Of a stretch of 64,000 nt of DNA, positions 48,783-57,824 are shown one piece after another. Below the pieces are notes generated by a model, which was not told where the DNA came from, ran no database searches, and saw only the letters and a list, made by a program, of their open reading frames with translations. This DNA comes from VAZQ01 sp046733355. Its GTDB lineage: Bacteria > Pseudomonadota > Alphaproteobacteria > Rhizobiales > Xanthobacteraceae. The position numbers were made by a program, and so were the translations under genes. Numbering within the stretch: the stretch's first letter is position 1; each line of letters opens with the position of its first letter. The stretch is from the NCBI GenBank assembly GCA_046733355.1, contig JBKPOZ010000032.1, positions 1 through 64,000 on the forward strand. The letters run 5' to 3'.

Positions 48783-50009
48783 ATGGCAGCGCCACTCGCC
48801 GGCGTCCGGGTGCTCGAGCTTGCCCGCATTCTGGCCGGGCCCTGGGCCGGACAACTTCTCGCCGATCTCGGTGCCGATGTGATCAAGGTGGAGCGCGCGG
48901 GTGCGGGCGACGACACCCGCGGCTGGGGGCCGCCTTGGGTCGAGGGCGTCGACGGGAAGCACATTGGCGCCGCTTATTTTCACTCGACTAACCGCGGCAA
49001 GCGGTCGATCGAGCTCAATTTCGAGAGCGAGGAAGGCAGGCGCATCGTGCGCAAGCTCGCGGCGCGCTCCGATGTGCTGATTGAGAATTTCAAGGTCGGC
49101 GGGCTTGCCAAGTTCGGGCTCGATTACGCGAGCCTGAGCAAGGAAAATCCCCGGCTGATCTATTGCTCGGTGACAGGCTTCGGGCAGAACGGCCCTTATG
49201 CCTCCCGTGCCGGCTACGATCTGATGGCGCAGGGAATGGGTGGCATCATGGATCTCACCGGCACGCCTGACGGGGAGCCGCAGCGTGCCGGCGTGCCCGT
49301 CGCCGATATTTTCACCGGCATCTATTCCGCGGCGGGGATAATGGCCGCATTGATCGAGCGCGAGAAGACGGGGCGGGGATGCCACATCGACACGGCGCTG
49401 CTCGATACCCAGGTCGGCGTGCTCGCGAACCAGGCGCTCAACTATCTCGTGTCCGGCAACGTCCCCAAGCGCCTGGGCAATGCGCATCCGAATATCGTCC
49501 CGTATCAGGTGTTTCCCGTTGCTGACGGGCACATCATCATTGCAACGGGCAATGACAACCAGTTTGCAAAATTGTGTAACGTGCTCGGCGAGCCCAAGCT
49601 GGCACAGCATTCCGATTACCGGGTGAACTCCGACCGGCTGCACAATCGGCAGGCTCTGGTGAGCAGGGTTTCAGAGCTCACCCGGCGTTTCAACCGCGCC
49701 GATCTGCTCGCGAAGCTCGAAGCCGTGCAGGTGCCCGCCGGCCCGATCAATTCGCTCGATCAGGTGTTTTCCGACCCGCAGGTGCTGCACCGCGGGATGC
49801 GCATCGATCGCCCGAGCAGGGCGGCCAAGCGGGGCAGCATTCCGGGCGTGCGCACGCCGATCATGCGCGACGGTGAGCCCATGGCTTCAGCCCGGCCGTC
49901 CCCGCTTCTCGGCGAGCACACGGCCGAGATCCTGCGCGAGATCGGCGAGCCGGCGCCTGCTCGCGCAAAGCCGGTCGCAAAGGAAACCGAAACGGTCCCC
50001 GACCTCTAG
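48783..50009 (+). CDS. CaiB/BaiF family (class III) CoA-transferase
   Basis: A 408-residue class III transferase: GVRVLELARILAGPWAGQLL, LGADVIKVERAGAGDDTRGW, ENFKVGGLAKFGLDY and the catalytic Asp175 in PVADIFTGIYSAAG. AGGAG lies before the start. It is a paralogue, not a duplicate, of the transferase at 15601. Divergent pairing with malonyl-CoA decarboxylase suggests it may charge malonate with CoA from succinyl-CoA or acetyl-CoA; this is inference from context only. Confidence 0.93.
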   Translation: MAAPLAGVRVLELARILAGPWAGQLLADLGADVIKVERAGAGDDTRGWGPPWVEGVDGKHIGAAYFHSTNRGKRSIELNFESEEGRRIVRKLAARSDVLIENFKVGGLAKFGLDYASLSKENPRLIYCSVTGFGQNGPYASRAGYDLMAQGMGGIMDLTGTPDGEPQRAGVPVADIFTGIYSAAGIMAALIEREKTGRGCHIDTALLDTQVGVLANQALNYLVSGNVPKRLGNAHPNIVPYQVFPVADGHIIIATGNDNQFAKLCNVLGEPKLAQHSDYRVNSDRLHNRQALVSRVSELTRRFNRADLLAKLEAVQVPAGPINSLDQVFSDPQVLHRGMRIDRPSRAAKRGSIPGVRTPIMRDGEPMASARPSPLLGEHTAEILREIGEPAPARAKPVAKETETVPDL

Positions 50010-50033
50010 GCCCTCTCCCCGCAAAGCAGAGCC

Positions 50034-50102
50034 GTAGCCCAGATGAGCGGACCGATATCCGGGTCTGCTCTCCCGCATGTCGCTGACGCTCATGCGGGCT
50101 AC
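50034..50102. repeat. REP-like palindrome, GTAGCCCAGATGAGCG family
   Basis: Left arm GTAGCCCAGATGAGCGGACC, right arm GACGCTCATGCGGGCTAC, with CCGGGT and CCCGCAT in the middle. It lies between convergent genes and could act as a terminator in both directions. Confidence 0.82.
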
Positions 50103-50124
50103 GATTGCCCTCGTCTAATGCGCA

Positions 50125-51297
50125 TCAGTGACCCGCGGCGAAATTCCACTGCGGCAGCAGCACGATGCAGTTCGGGTTGAAACCCTGGCTCTTCAGGGTG
50201 TCGACCGAGCCCACCGCCTCGCCCTTGGCCAGATCGATAACGGTCACTGACCCGTCGCTCATTCCGGGAAGATTGAGCAACGAGTTCTGCACGAAGGCGA
50301 GCTGCTCGTCCTTGGTAATGGCGACGTGGTGCGCTCCCTCTGCGGTCGGGATCGATTTGATGAGCACAGGTTTGGCGGGATCCTTGCTGATGTCAAAGAT
50401 GTGCAGATGCCCGGGCTTGGCCGTCGTGACGTAGAGCCGATCGTTTTTGCCGTTCACATAGATCTCGAGCGGCACACCCGCTTTCAGCGGCGCGAAATCG
50501 AAGGCCTGCGCCACGTCGAACTCCTTCTTTTCCGGATTCCAGGTGGCGGTCCAGAGCGAGCCGCCGTACATGTTGGTCACATAGGCGACCGGCGGGTTCG
50601 CTCCCGGCACGAAAAGGATCTCGACGGGCGCTTCGCGCGCCGGCGAGGGCTTCGTCGAAACCTTGAGCGAGGAGAGCACTTTTCCGGTGCTCGCCTCGAC
50701 CACAACGATGTGGTCGCCCGCATCCTGCAGATCAGTCGCGCGCACGGTGCTGGTGATCAGGATGCGGTCTATGGCGTCGTGGATCGCGATCCCATGCGGA
50801 TAAGGCTGCGGCAGGGACACGCTTTGTGTCGCCTGGTCTGTCGTCGCGTCGCCGATGATGAGCCGCGAGGAGCCCATGCAGGTCAGAAACCAGCGCTTGT
50901 TGTCGGCGGAGAAGACAACATCCTCGCCGACCTGACACTCCGGAACAGCCACGGTTTTGGACGTGAACGGGCGCTTCGACATGTCAATGACGCGCAATTC
51001 GCCTTTTCCGAGCGCGGTGACATACGCCTTTGATGCATCGCGGTTGTAGAAGATGTGATGGGCGACCAGATCCGGCGGCAGCGCAATGGTCTCGACGACC
51101 TTATTGAAATTGGGCGATTTGGGATCGACGTCGATGACAGCGATCGCTTCCTGCCGGGTCTGTCCCGGCACCGGCGACTGGTAGACACGCAGCGCCTCGG
51201 GGGATTTGCTCTCGTAATTGAGCATGGCCAGAATCTCGGCATCGGCAGAACAGATGCCGGCAAGGCTCAGGACGGCGACTGCGACAGATCGCTTCAT
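50125..51297 (-). CDS. Exported beta-propeller (YVTN/YncE-like) protein
   Basis: A 390-residue protein with a signal peptide (MKRSVAVAVLSLAGICSADA), so probably periplasmic. The mature part is built of repeated beta-blades with segments such as AYVTALGKGELRVIDMSK, RLIIGDATTDQA, VVVEASTGKVLSSLKV, RLYVTTAKPGHLHIFDIS and GSVTVIDLAKGEAVGSVD, which resemble seven-bladed YVTN propellers. Two conserved cysteines (ECQVG and LTCMGS) lie in neighbouring blades. No catalytic residues are obvious; a role in binding or as a scaffold is possible. No partner gene. Confidence 0.8.
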   Translation of the reverse strand: MKRSVAVAVLSLAGICSADAEILAMLNYESKSPEALRVYQSPVPGQTRQEAIAVIDVDPKSPNFNKVVETIALPPDLVAHHIFYNRDASKAYVTALGKGELRVIDMSKRPFTSKTVAVPECQVGEDVVFSADNKRWFLTCMGSSRLIIGDATTDQATQSVSLPQPYPHGIAIHDAIDRILITSTVRATDLQDAGDHIVVVEASTGKVLSSLKVSTKPSPAREAPVEILFVPGANPPVAYVTNMYGGSLWTATWNPEKKEFDVAQAFDFAPLKAGVPLEIYVNGKNDRLYVTTAKPGHLHIFDISKDPAKPVLIKSIPTAEGAHHVAITKDEQLAFVQNSLLNLPGMSDGSVTVIDLAKGEAVGSVDTLKSQGFNPNCIVLLPQWNFAAGH

Positions 51298-51389
51298 GGC
51301 GACCTCCTTCGATGTGGCGCTTGCAGCAGTATAGTTTTTCCTGTTTCGCCCGTCGCCTTCTTTATTGACGCACCACCCCGAGGAGAAAT

Positions 51390-52793
51390 TTGCGCACTGC
51401 GCCAGGCGTGAGGGTCTTGTTGCGTACGGCCGCGGTCATTCCGTGGGTTGGGCTGGCCAGCGAGGCGCACGCGCACGCGCTGGCGCAGCGTTACGATCTG
51501 CCGCTGCCGCTGGGCTTTTTCCTCTTAGCCGCCGCCGCGGTGGTCGCTTTTTCGTTCCTGATCCTGGCGATGCTGGGCCATCGCGCCGGCAATCGCAGCA
51601 AAATTTCTCGGCCTGTCCTCCTTCGCCTCTCTCTTCCCCGGCCGCTCGTGGCCGTATGTCAGGCATTGGGTCTTGCGCTGCTCACGCTGGTTGTCGCCGC
51701 TGGACTGTTTGGCATCCAGCGCCCCTTCAAGAATATCGCGCCGGTTTCGTTCTGGGTGATCGGCTGGGTCGGACTTAGCTTTCTCTCGGCATTCGTCGGC
51801 AATGTGTGGACGCTGATCAATCCCTGGAGCGGAGGCTATAGTCTGGCGCACCGGTTCGCCGGCCCTTTCTCCCCCTTGAAAACTTATCCTCGCTGGCTCG
51901 GCGCTTGGCCGGCTGCGATCCTCTTTCTGATATTCGCCTGGTTGGAGCTGGTTGCACCCGGTCGCGACGTGCCGCGCAACATCGCGCTCGGCTTGCTGGT
52001 CTACTCCGCGGTTACCTGGACAGGCTTTGCCCTTTTTGGCCGCAAGGCGTGGCTGCGCGGCGGCGAAGTCTTTGCAGTGGTATTTGGCCTGTTCGCCCGC
52101 TTTGCTCCCCTGCACGTTTCCAAGCGCTCGATCGTGCTGCGGCCCTATGCGGCCGGACTGATTCCGCAAACGCCGCTTGCGCCGTCAATGATCGCGTTCA
52201 CATTGCTCGTGCTCGGAACCGTGACAGCAGACGGGCTGATGGAAACGCCTTTATGGGTTGGGCTCATCGAGGGGTGGTTTGCAGATCCGGCGGGCGTGAT
52301 GATGGCCATGTCGGCCCTGCTGCTGCTGGTCCCCCTGGCCTTGGCGGCGCTGTACCTCGCAACGATGGCAGGGATGGCGCGCCTGACAGGAGCAGACACC
52401 TGGAAACTTGCAGGGTGGTTTGTGCTTTCCCTCGTGCCCATCGCGATCGGCTACTCGCTCGCACACTATTTCTCCTTATTCATGATTGCCGGACAGTTCA
52501 TCATTCCGTTGATCTCGGATCCGCTCGGATGGGGCTGGGATTTGTTTGGCACGACGCTCTACCGCATCGACATCGGCGTCGTCGACGCGAAGTTCATCTG
52601 GTACCTTTCCGTGATTGCGATCGTGACCGGGCACGTTATTGCCGTCTACCTCGGGCACGTGACCGCCCTCGCACTGTTTCGCGATGGGGCGCTGGCGCGG
52701 CGGAGCCAATATCCGCTGCTCGCGCTGATGATCGCCTACACGATGCTCAGCCTGTGGATTATCGCGCAGCCGATCACTGAGGCGAGCCGATAA
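51390..52793 (+). CDS. Polytopic membrane protein (fenitrothion hydrolase-like annotation possible)
   Basis: A 467-residue protein with a signal-like N-terminus and about eleven further hydrophobic spans. It starts at a TTG supported by CGAGGAG four bases upstream. After the leader comes HALAQRYDLPLPLGFFLLA, a block I associate with the large family of membrane proteins annotated as fenitrothion hydrolase, though that name reflects one studied case. The tail has paired His residues (GHVIAVYLGHVTALALF) that could bind haem or metal. Function unknown. Confidence 0.75.
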   Translation: MRTAPGVRVLLRTAAVIPWVGLASEAHAHALAQRYDLPLPLGFFLLAAAAVVAFSFLILAMLGHRAGNRSKISRPVLLRLSLPRPLVAVCQALGLALLTLVVAAGLFGIQRPFKNIAPVSFWVIGWVGLSFLSAFVGNVWTLINPWSGGYSLAHRFAGPFSPLKTYPRWLGAWPAAILFLIFAWLELVAPGRDVPRNIALGLLVYSAVTWTGFALFGRKAWLRGGEVFAVVFGLFARFAPLHVSKRSIVLRPYAAGLIPQTPLAPSMIAFTLLVLGTVTADGLMETPLWVGLIEGWFADPAGVMMAMSALLLLVPLALAALYLATMAGMARLTGADTWKLAGWFVLSLVPIAIGYSLAHYFSLFMIAGQFIIPLISDPLGWGWDLFGTTLYRIDIGVVDAKFIWYLSVIAIVTGHVIAVYLGHVTALALFRDGALARRSQYPLLALMIAYTMLSLWIIAQPITEASR

Positions 52794-52823
52794 TGCAGTT
52801 GATTTTGCGGGCCCGACGTGGTA

Positions 52824-52838
52824 GAACAAAAAGGGAAC
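52824..52838 (+). promoter_or_regulatory. Candidate LexA (SOS) box, GAAC-N7-GAAC (second)
   Basis: GAACAAAAAGGGAAC differs at one base from the box at 3127 and fits the alphaproteobacterial LexA direct repeat. It lies 31 bases after the membrane protein gene and points into a region without a clear gene; a 38-codon frame starts at 52862. Confidence 0.55.
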
Positions 52839-53204
52839 ATTGTTTCGCTCGGCGCTTGCTTATGTACAGCAATATGGTAGAAATGGCCAATATCGCCAAT
52901 TGCGACTGCCTCCGCGCGCGGGCTGTTTGGGTCGAGGATCTCCAGGTGGTCTCCCTCGCAAGCAGGCATCAGCCATGACCGGATTTACTGATATTTGGTC
53001 GAAACAGGCCTGTTCCGTTATTGATACGGACCATGATTCTTGGGATTTATCGTGTGTTTTCAAAGGGGGCATTGTATTTTCATTGTTGTTTACAATGCGC
53101 CGTGGCGCCTTCATTGGTCGGTACCCTTCAGCTGAGACACGAAACAAAGTGAACTAACCAAAGCCAAAAGTGACAAAACAAAGTGAACTGACCAAACCCA
53201 AATC
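52839..53204 (+). other. AT-richer stretch downstream of a LexA-like box, coding uncertain
   Basis: Composition here is visibly less GC-rich than in the neighbours. A small frame at 52862-52978 (38 residues, MYSNMVEMANIANCDCLRAR at its start) has no ribosome site. A second frame from a TTG at 52840 runs to 53157 without family features. The stretch ends in two copies of AACAAAGTGAACTnACCAAA. I cannot support a real gene; it may be a decayed gene of the same kind as that at 3161. Confidence 0.4.
53143..53197 (+). repeat. Short direct repeat, 34-base period
   Basis: AACAAAGTGAACTAACCAAA at 53143 and AACAAAGTGAACTGACCAAA at 53177 differ at one base. They stand directly in front of the DUF2293 gene. 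Confidence 0.8.
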
Positions 53205-53501
53205 GTGAGCAGGCGTGACGCCATCGCCAGTGCCCTGCGCGTGCTCGCGCCAAAGATCCCCAGGCATGAATTCGAGAGCGTGCTGGACCACGCACTCACC
53301 AGCCCGGGGCTGAAATCCGCTGCCCCGGAAGCCGCCGCCTGGCTGTCGCTCGTCGCCTATGCGCGCCATGTCTTCACCGACTATGACGAGCTCTTGCGCA
53401 GCGACTACGACCAGGAGAGCGCGCGGTTTTTCGTGCGCGAGGATCTTGCCGCCGTGCTGCAAGCGTGGGGCGTTCGGAGGCCTGTGAGCGAAGCCGATTG
53501 A
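53205..53501 (+). CDS. DUF2293-like protein
   Basis: A 98-residue helical protein. The segment AYARHVFTDYDELLRSDYDQ followed by ESARFFVREDLAAVLQAWG resembles the DUF2293 domain, in which the H-x-x-TDYDxLL motif is conserved. No function is known for the domain. The GTG start at 53205 has no good ribosome site and sits right after the direct repeats, so the true start may differ. It is separated from the following TPR gene by 92 bases. Confidence 0.72.
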   Translation: MSRRDAIASALRVLAPKIPRHEFESVLDHALTSPGLKSAAPEAAAWLSLVAYARHVFTDYDELLRSDYDQESARFFVREDLAAVLQAWGVRRPVSEAD

Positions 53502-53593
53502 GGCCGCTTCGAACTTCGTTGCGGGCCTGCGCAGCCGGGAGTACCTTGCGTCCACTTCAAAGGGGTTGAGGGCGGCACAGGATGGAGGTCAGC

Positions 53594-55414
53594 ATGATCC
53601 CGTCATGGCGAGCGCGTGCCATCGTTCCGTGTGCGATTGCGACCGGCGTCATTTCGGCATTGCTGCTGCCTGCGTTCACCACGGAGGCAGAGGTAAGCTC
53701 GAAACCGCCTCTCGCATCTTCGCAATGGCCGATCTGCCATACCGCCGATTCCATCCGCGTAGCGAACGCAACGATTCGCCTGGCGCAGACGCGCACGGAA
53801 GTGCCGCCGACGGAAATGAAGGCGGCGACGCCCGCACCCGAATTTGCCGACATCGAACCGCCGCTGTGGGAGGGACTTGGCTCGGTCAGCTACAGGATCA
53901 CAACTGCAAGCCCCGAAGCCCAGGCCTATTTCAATCAGGGCCTCCGCCTCACCTATGCGTTCAATCATGGCGAGGCGCAGCGCGCCTTCCGCAAGGCGCA
54001 AAAGCTCGATCCCGCATGCGCCATGTGCTTCTGGGGCGAGGCGCTGGTACTTGGCCCTAACATCAATCTCCCCATGCAGGAGGACGCGGTGCTTCCGGCC
54101 TATGCGGCCGCGCGCAAGGCGAGCGCGCTTGCCGAGAAGGCGAGCCCGCGCGAGCAGGCGCTCATCGCCGCATTGTTGCTGCGGTATGCGCAGGATGTGA
54201 AGGCCGAGCGCGGTCCGCTCGATGCGGCATACGCCTCGGCGATGGCAAAGGTCGCGGCGCAATTTCCCGACGACGACGAGATCGCGGTCCTCTACGCCGA
54301 AGCCGTAATGGACCTCAGCCCGTGGAATTACTGGCAGCCCGGCGGACGAGAGCCCAATCCGCAGAGCGGTCCGATCGTGCCGACCTTGGAGCGCGTGCTC
54401 GCAAGAAATCCGGATCACCCGGGGGCCATCCACTATTACATTCACGCGGTCGAGGCGTCGGACCGGCCGCAGCGCGCCGAACCGTATGCCGATCGCCTGC
54501 GCGGAGCCATTCCGGGCGCGGGCCACCTCGTGCACATGCCGAGCCATATCTATTATCGCGTTGGCCGCTACCTTGACGCGCTCGCGGACAACAAGGTCGC
54601 CGCAGACGTCGATGAGAAATATCTCGCCGCCACCAACGCGCCCATGGGCGTCTATCGTCTCGGCTATTATCCGCACAACGTGCACTTCGTGATGGCGTCG
54701 GCTCAGATGGCGGGTGATGGCGCAACCGTCATCGCCTCCGCCGAGAAGCTACGCGGTCTCATCCCCGACGAGGTGGCGCGCGGCATCGCATTGGTGCAGC
54801 CGGTGAAGGCCGCGCCCTACTTCGCGCATGCGCTTTTCAGCTCGCCGGATGCGATTCTGGCCTTAGCGGATCCGGGCGACAGCATTCCGTATGTGAAGGC
54901 GATCTGGCATTACGCGCGCGGCGTTGCGCACGCCGCGCGGCGCGACGGCGCCGCGGCGACCTCGGAAGCGAATGCAATCGAAACGATCGAGCGCACCGCC
55001 GATTTCTCGCTGCTCACCGCCTCGGGCATTCCGGCGAAAGAGGTGCTCAGCCTCGCGCGCGCGGTGATCGGCGGGCGCGTTGCGCAAGCGCAGGGCGACT
55101 ACGGCACGGCAGTGAAGCGCTTCGAGGAAGCAGCGGCCATTCAGGACATAGTTGCCTATACGGAGCCGCCCTACTGGTACTATCCCGTGCGCCAGTCGCT
55201 GGCCGCGGCCCTGCTGCAGGCGGGCCGTTTGGACGAGGCGGAACAGCAATTCCTGCTCGCGCTCAAGCGTGCCCCGGCAAACGGCTGGTCCTATTTCGGG
55301 CTCGCGCAGGTGTACAAGGCCCGCGGCGACAGCGCGGGAGCTGCGCGAGCAGAAGCGGAGCTGGCAAAGACCTGGATTGGAGACCGCAGCCTGCTGCAGA
55401 TTTCCAATCTCTAG
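53594..55414 (+). CDS. Exported TPR-repeat protein
   Basis: A 606-residue protein with an N-terminal signal (about 1-30, ending near TTEA), so outside the cytoplasm. TPR-like helical pairs are seen at AQAYFNQGLRLTYAFNHGEAQ, at RAFRKAQKLDPACAMCFWGEA and near the end (AALLQAGRLDEAEQQFLLAL, WSYFGLAQVYKARGD). The block HPGAIHYYIHAVEASDRP with HMPSHIYYRVGRY is characteristic of a family of long TPR proteins often annotated near copper or redox proteins. The ATG at 53594 is fixed by GGAGGT; an ATG at 53582 precedes that site. Function unknown. Confidence 0.88.
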   Translation: MIPSWRARAIVPCAIATGVISALLLPAFTTEAEVSSKPPLASSQWPICHTADSIRVANATIRLAQTRTEVPPTEMKAATPAPEFADIEPPLWEGLGSVSYRITTASPEAQAYFNQGLRLTYAFNHGEAQRAFRKAQKLDPACAMCFWGEALVLGPNINLPMQEDAVLPAYAAARKASALAEKASPREQALIAALLLRYAQDVKAERGPLDAAYASAMAKVAAQFPDDDEIAVLYAEAVMDLSPWNYWQPGGREPNPQSGPIVPTLERVLARNPDHPGAIHYYIHAVEASDRPQRAEPYADRLRGAIPGAGHLVHMPSHIYYRVGRYLDALADNKVAADVDEKYLAATNAPMGVYRLGYYPHNVHFVMASAQMAGDGATVIASAEKLRGLIPDEVARGIALVQPVKAAPYFAHALFSSPDAILALADPGDSIPYVKAIWHYARGVAHAARRDGAAATSEANAIETIERTADFSLLTASGIPAKEVLSLARAVIGGRVAQAQGDYGTAVKRFEEAAAIQDIVAYTEPPYWYYPVRQSLAAALLQAGRLDEAEQQFLLALKRAPANGWSYFGLAQVYKARGDSAGAARAEAELAKTWIGDRSLLQISNL

Positions 55415-56810
55415 ATCTCGAGCGGCACACGATCGGCAAAGCCGAGAGCCTGCTCCAGCAGCAACGCGATGCCCAGCAGCTCGGCGTCCCCGTGCGGCCG
55501 CCCGATGAGCTGCACTCCAACCGGCAGCCCGTCTTCGGTCAGTCCGCACGGCAACGAGATCGCCGGACAACTGACCAGGGTGATGATGAAGGTCAAAAAC
55601 ATCCAATCGATATACGTGGTGAGCTTTTCGCCCGCGATCTCCGTCGGAAAGCGTTGCTCGACGGCAAATGGCGGTACGGCAACGGTGGGGCAGGCGAGCA
55701 GATCGTACGAGTCGAAGAACTCCGCCACACGCTGAAACACGGCATGGCGCTGGCGCCGCGCGTTAATGATCTCCTCGGCCGTGAGTTTTTGCCCCTTCTC
55801 GATGTTCCATATGATGTCCGGGTTGATGCGATCGCGTTCGCCCGGGAGAAGATCACCGCGCACCTCGGCGAGAAGGAGCGCGCGCAGCACTTGAAAACAG
55901 TCGATGGCGCAGGAAAAATCGGTGCGGCTTCGTCGAGCATGCAACCCATTTCGGTGAAGCGATGTACACCGGCGCGAGCGATGCGCGCGACGTCCGGATC
56001 AATGCTGCGCAAGCCGAAATTGGAGCTGAAGGCTGCGCGTCCCGGGGGTCGCGCATGCCGCAGAGCCGCCTGGAAACCGTGCTTCGGCACGGAGCGCGAG
56101 AGAGGATCGTGCGATGTGAATGCGGCCATGGCATCGAGCATGAGTGCGACATCCGGCACGTTGCGCGCCATCGGGCCGTCGACCCACAGGTCGTCGAAGG
56201 CCGGCAATCCATCTCCACGGGGCACGACGCCCGGACTCGGCCGCAGTCCGACAATGCCGCAGAAGCTCGCGGGTATGCGCAAAGATCCGCCCAGGCAGGA
56301 GCCATTGGCGAGCCACACCTCGCCTGCTGCGAGCGCCGCCGCGGCGCCGCCCGATGAGCCGCCGGCCGTGCGTGAGAAATTCCATGGATTGCGCGTGATC
56401 CCCCACACCGGATTGAAGGTGTGGCTGCCGGCGAACTCCGGGACGTTCGATTTCGCCAGCGGAATTGCGCCATTCGCGCGCAAGGTCGCGATCGTGCGGT
56501 CATCGGCGGGCGCGCGATTTTGCGCGAAAATCGGCGAGCCGTAGGTGGTCAGCTGGTTGGCGACGTCGTTGTAGTCCTTGACGGCGATCGGCAGGCCCGC
56601 GAGCCACCCCGGATCGTCGCGCACCTCGCATCGAAAAACTTTTGCCTGCTCGCGCGCTTCGTCGAGGAAACGAATGGGCAGCGCGTTGATCTTCGGCTCA
56701 ATAGCCTCGATCCGGGAAGCGGCGGCGTCCACGAGCTCCAGGGGCGAGACCTCGCGCTTGCGCAACTTGGCGACCGCTTCGGTCGCGGTGAGGCGCCATA
56801 GCCCTGACAT
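55411..56810 (-). pseudogene. Amidase (amidase-signature family) with a frameshift
   Basis: The gene begins MSGLWRLTATEAVAKLRKRE after GAGGAGGAG and carries the Ser-cisSer-Lys triad of amidases: Lys78 in PIAVKDY, Ser152 or 153 in AGGSSGG and Ser176 in GGSLRIP. It reads well to DEAAP near 55925. The continuation (DFSCAIDCFQVLRALLLAEV to the end at 55411) lies in another frame, as if one base were missing next to a run of five A/T at 55914-55918. Joined, the product would have normal amidase length of about 466 residues. It may be a pseudogene or a sequencing/assembly error. It overlaps the TPR gene's stop tail to tail. Confidence 0.85.
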
Positions 56811-56830
56811 GGCAGCGGGCTCCTCCTCGC

Positions 56831-57763
56831 CTAGAGGATCAGGTCCCAATGCTCGCTGACCACGTTTTGGCCGAAGCTGCGCCGGCGCTCGCTCGAGGTG
56901 AGCCGAAAGCCTGCGCGCTCGTAGATGTGCCGCGCCGCGGTGAGCACCTTGTGCGTCCACAGCGTGATCCTCTGATACCCGCACTGGCGGGCGAAGCGGA
57001 TGCATTCATCTGTGAGCCGCGTGCCGAGCCCGCGGCCGCGCGCACTCGGATCGACCAACAGAAGACGCAGGCGGGCGACCTTCTCGGAATCCTTCACCAG
57101 AAAAACCGAGCCGACGTTCTGGCCATCCATTTCCGCGATCCAGCAGCGCTCGCGCTTGCTGTCGTAGTTGCTCGCGAAATCAGCAACGATTTGCGCGCAC
57201 AGGCCCTCGAACTCTTCCGCCCATCCATATTCGCGCGCATAAAGCTGGGCATGCCGCGCAACGACCCAGCCCAGATCGCCGGGGCGTGGCTGGCGCAGAA
57301 TGATATTGCTCTTCGCCTTGGGTTCTGCATCCAGCATTCTCTCGATGGCCCGCATCGCCTGAACGAGATGATCCTGCTCTGGCGCATTGAGGCGCGCGAG
57401 CGCTTCGCCTATTTGCCGCTCCGTGCGGGTTTCGAGCGGGTCGAATGCCTTGCGCCCGCGCGCAGTCAGGGAGAGGAAGCTCTGACGCGCATCGTCCGGT
57501 GAGATCTGTTTGCGCATCAGTCCGCCCTTCTCAAATCGCCGCAGCATGCGGCTGAGGTATCCGGCATCGATGCCGAGATCGCGGGCAATATCGCTCGCCG
57601 TCGAACGGCGCCGCTGCTTGATTTCATACAGGACGCGCGCCTCGGTCAGCGAGAATTTGCTGTCAAGCCAGCCACGCTGCAGCACACCGAGTTTTTGCGT
57701 GTAGAAACGGTTGAAGCGACGGACTGCGGCGATCCGCTCGGCATCGGCGACGGCCAAACGCAT
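56831..57763 (-). CDS. MarR-type regulator fused to a GNAT acetyltransferase
   Basis: The 310-residue product has an N-terminal MarR winged helix (about 1-150: LTEARVLYEIKQR, TASDIARDLGIDAGYLSRML, FEKGGLMRKQISPDDARQ) and a C-terminal GNAT domain (about 160-310: LRLLLVDPSARGRGLGTRLT with the acetyl-CoA loop RGRGLG). This fusion is common in proteobacteria. It lies 20 bases upstream of the amidase gene on the same strand and may control it. It is the only clear transcription factor in the window apart from antitoxins. Confidence 0.93.
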   Translation of the reverse strand: MRLAVADAERIAAVRRFNRFYTQKLGVLQRGWLDSKFSLTEARVLYEIKQRRRSTASDIARDLGIDAGYLSRMLRRFEKGGLMRKQISPDDARQSFLSLTARGRKAFDPLETRTERQIGEALARLNAPEQDHLVQAMRAIERMLDAEPKAKSNIILRQPRPGDLGWVVARHAQLYAREYGWAEEFEGLCAQIVADFASNYDSKRERCWIAEMDGQNVGSVFLVKDSEKVARLRLLLVDPSARGRGLGTRLTDECIRFARQCGYQRITLWTHKVLTAARHIYERAGFRLTSSERRRSFGQNVVSEHWDLIL

Positions 57764-57824
57764 GGGCAGCGAGGATTGAACAATTACTTGCCGGAGTCAA
57801 CTATCTCGCCATGGCCGGAGTGGA

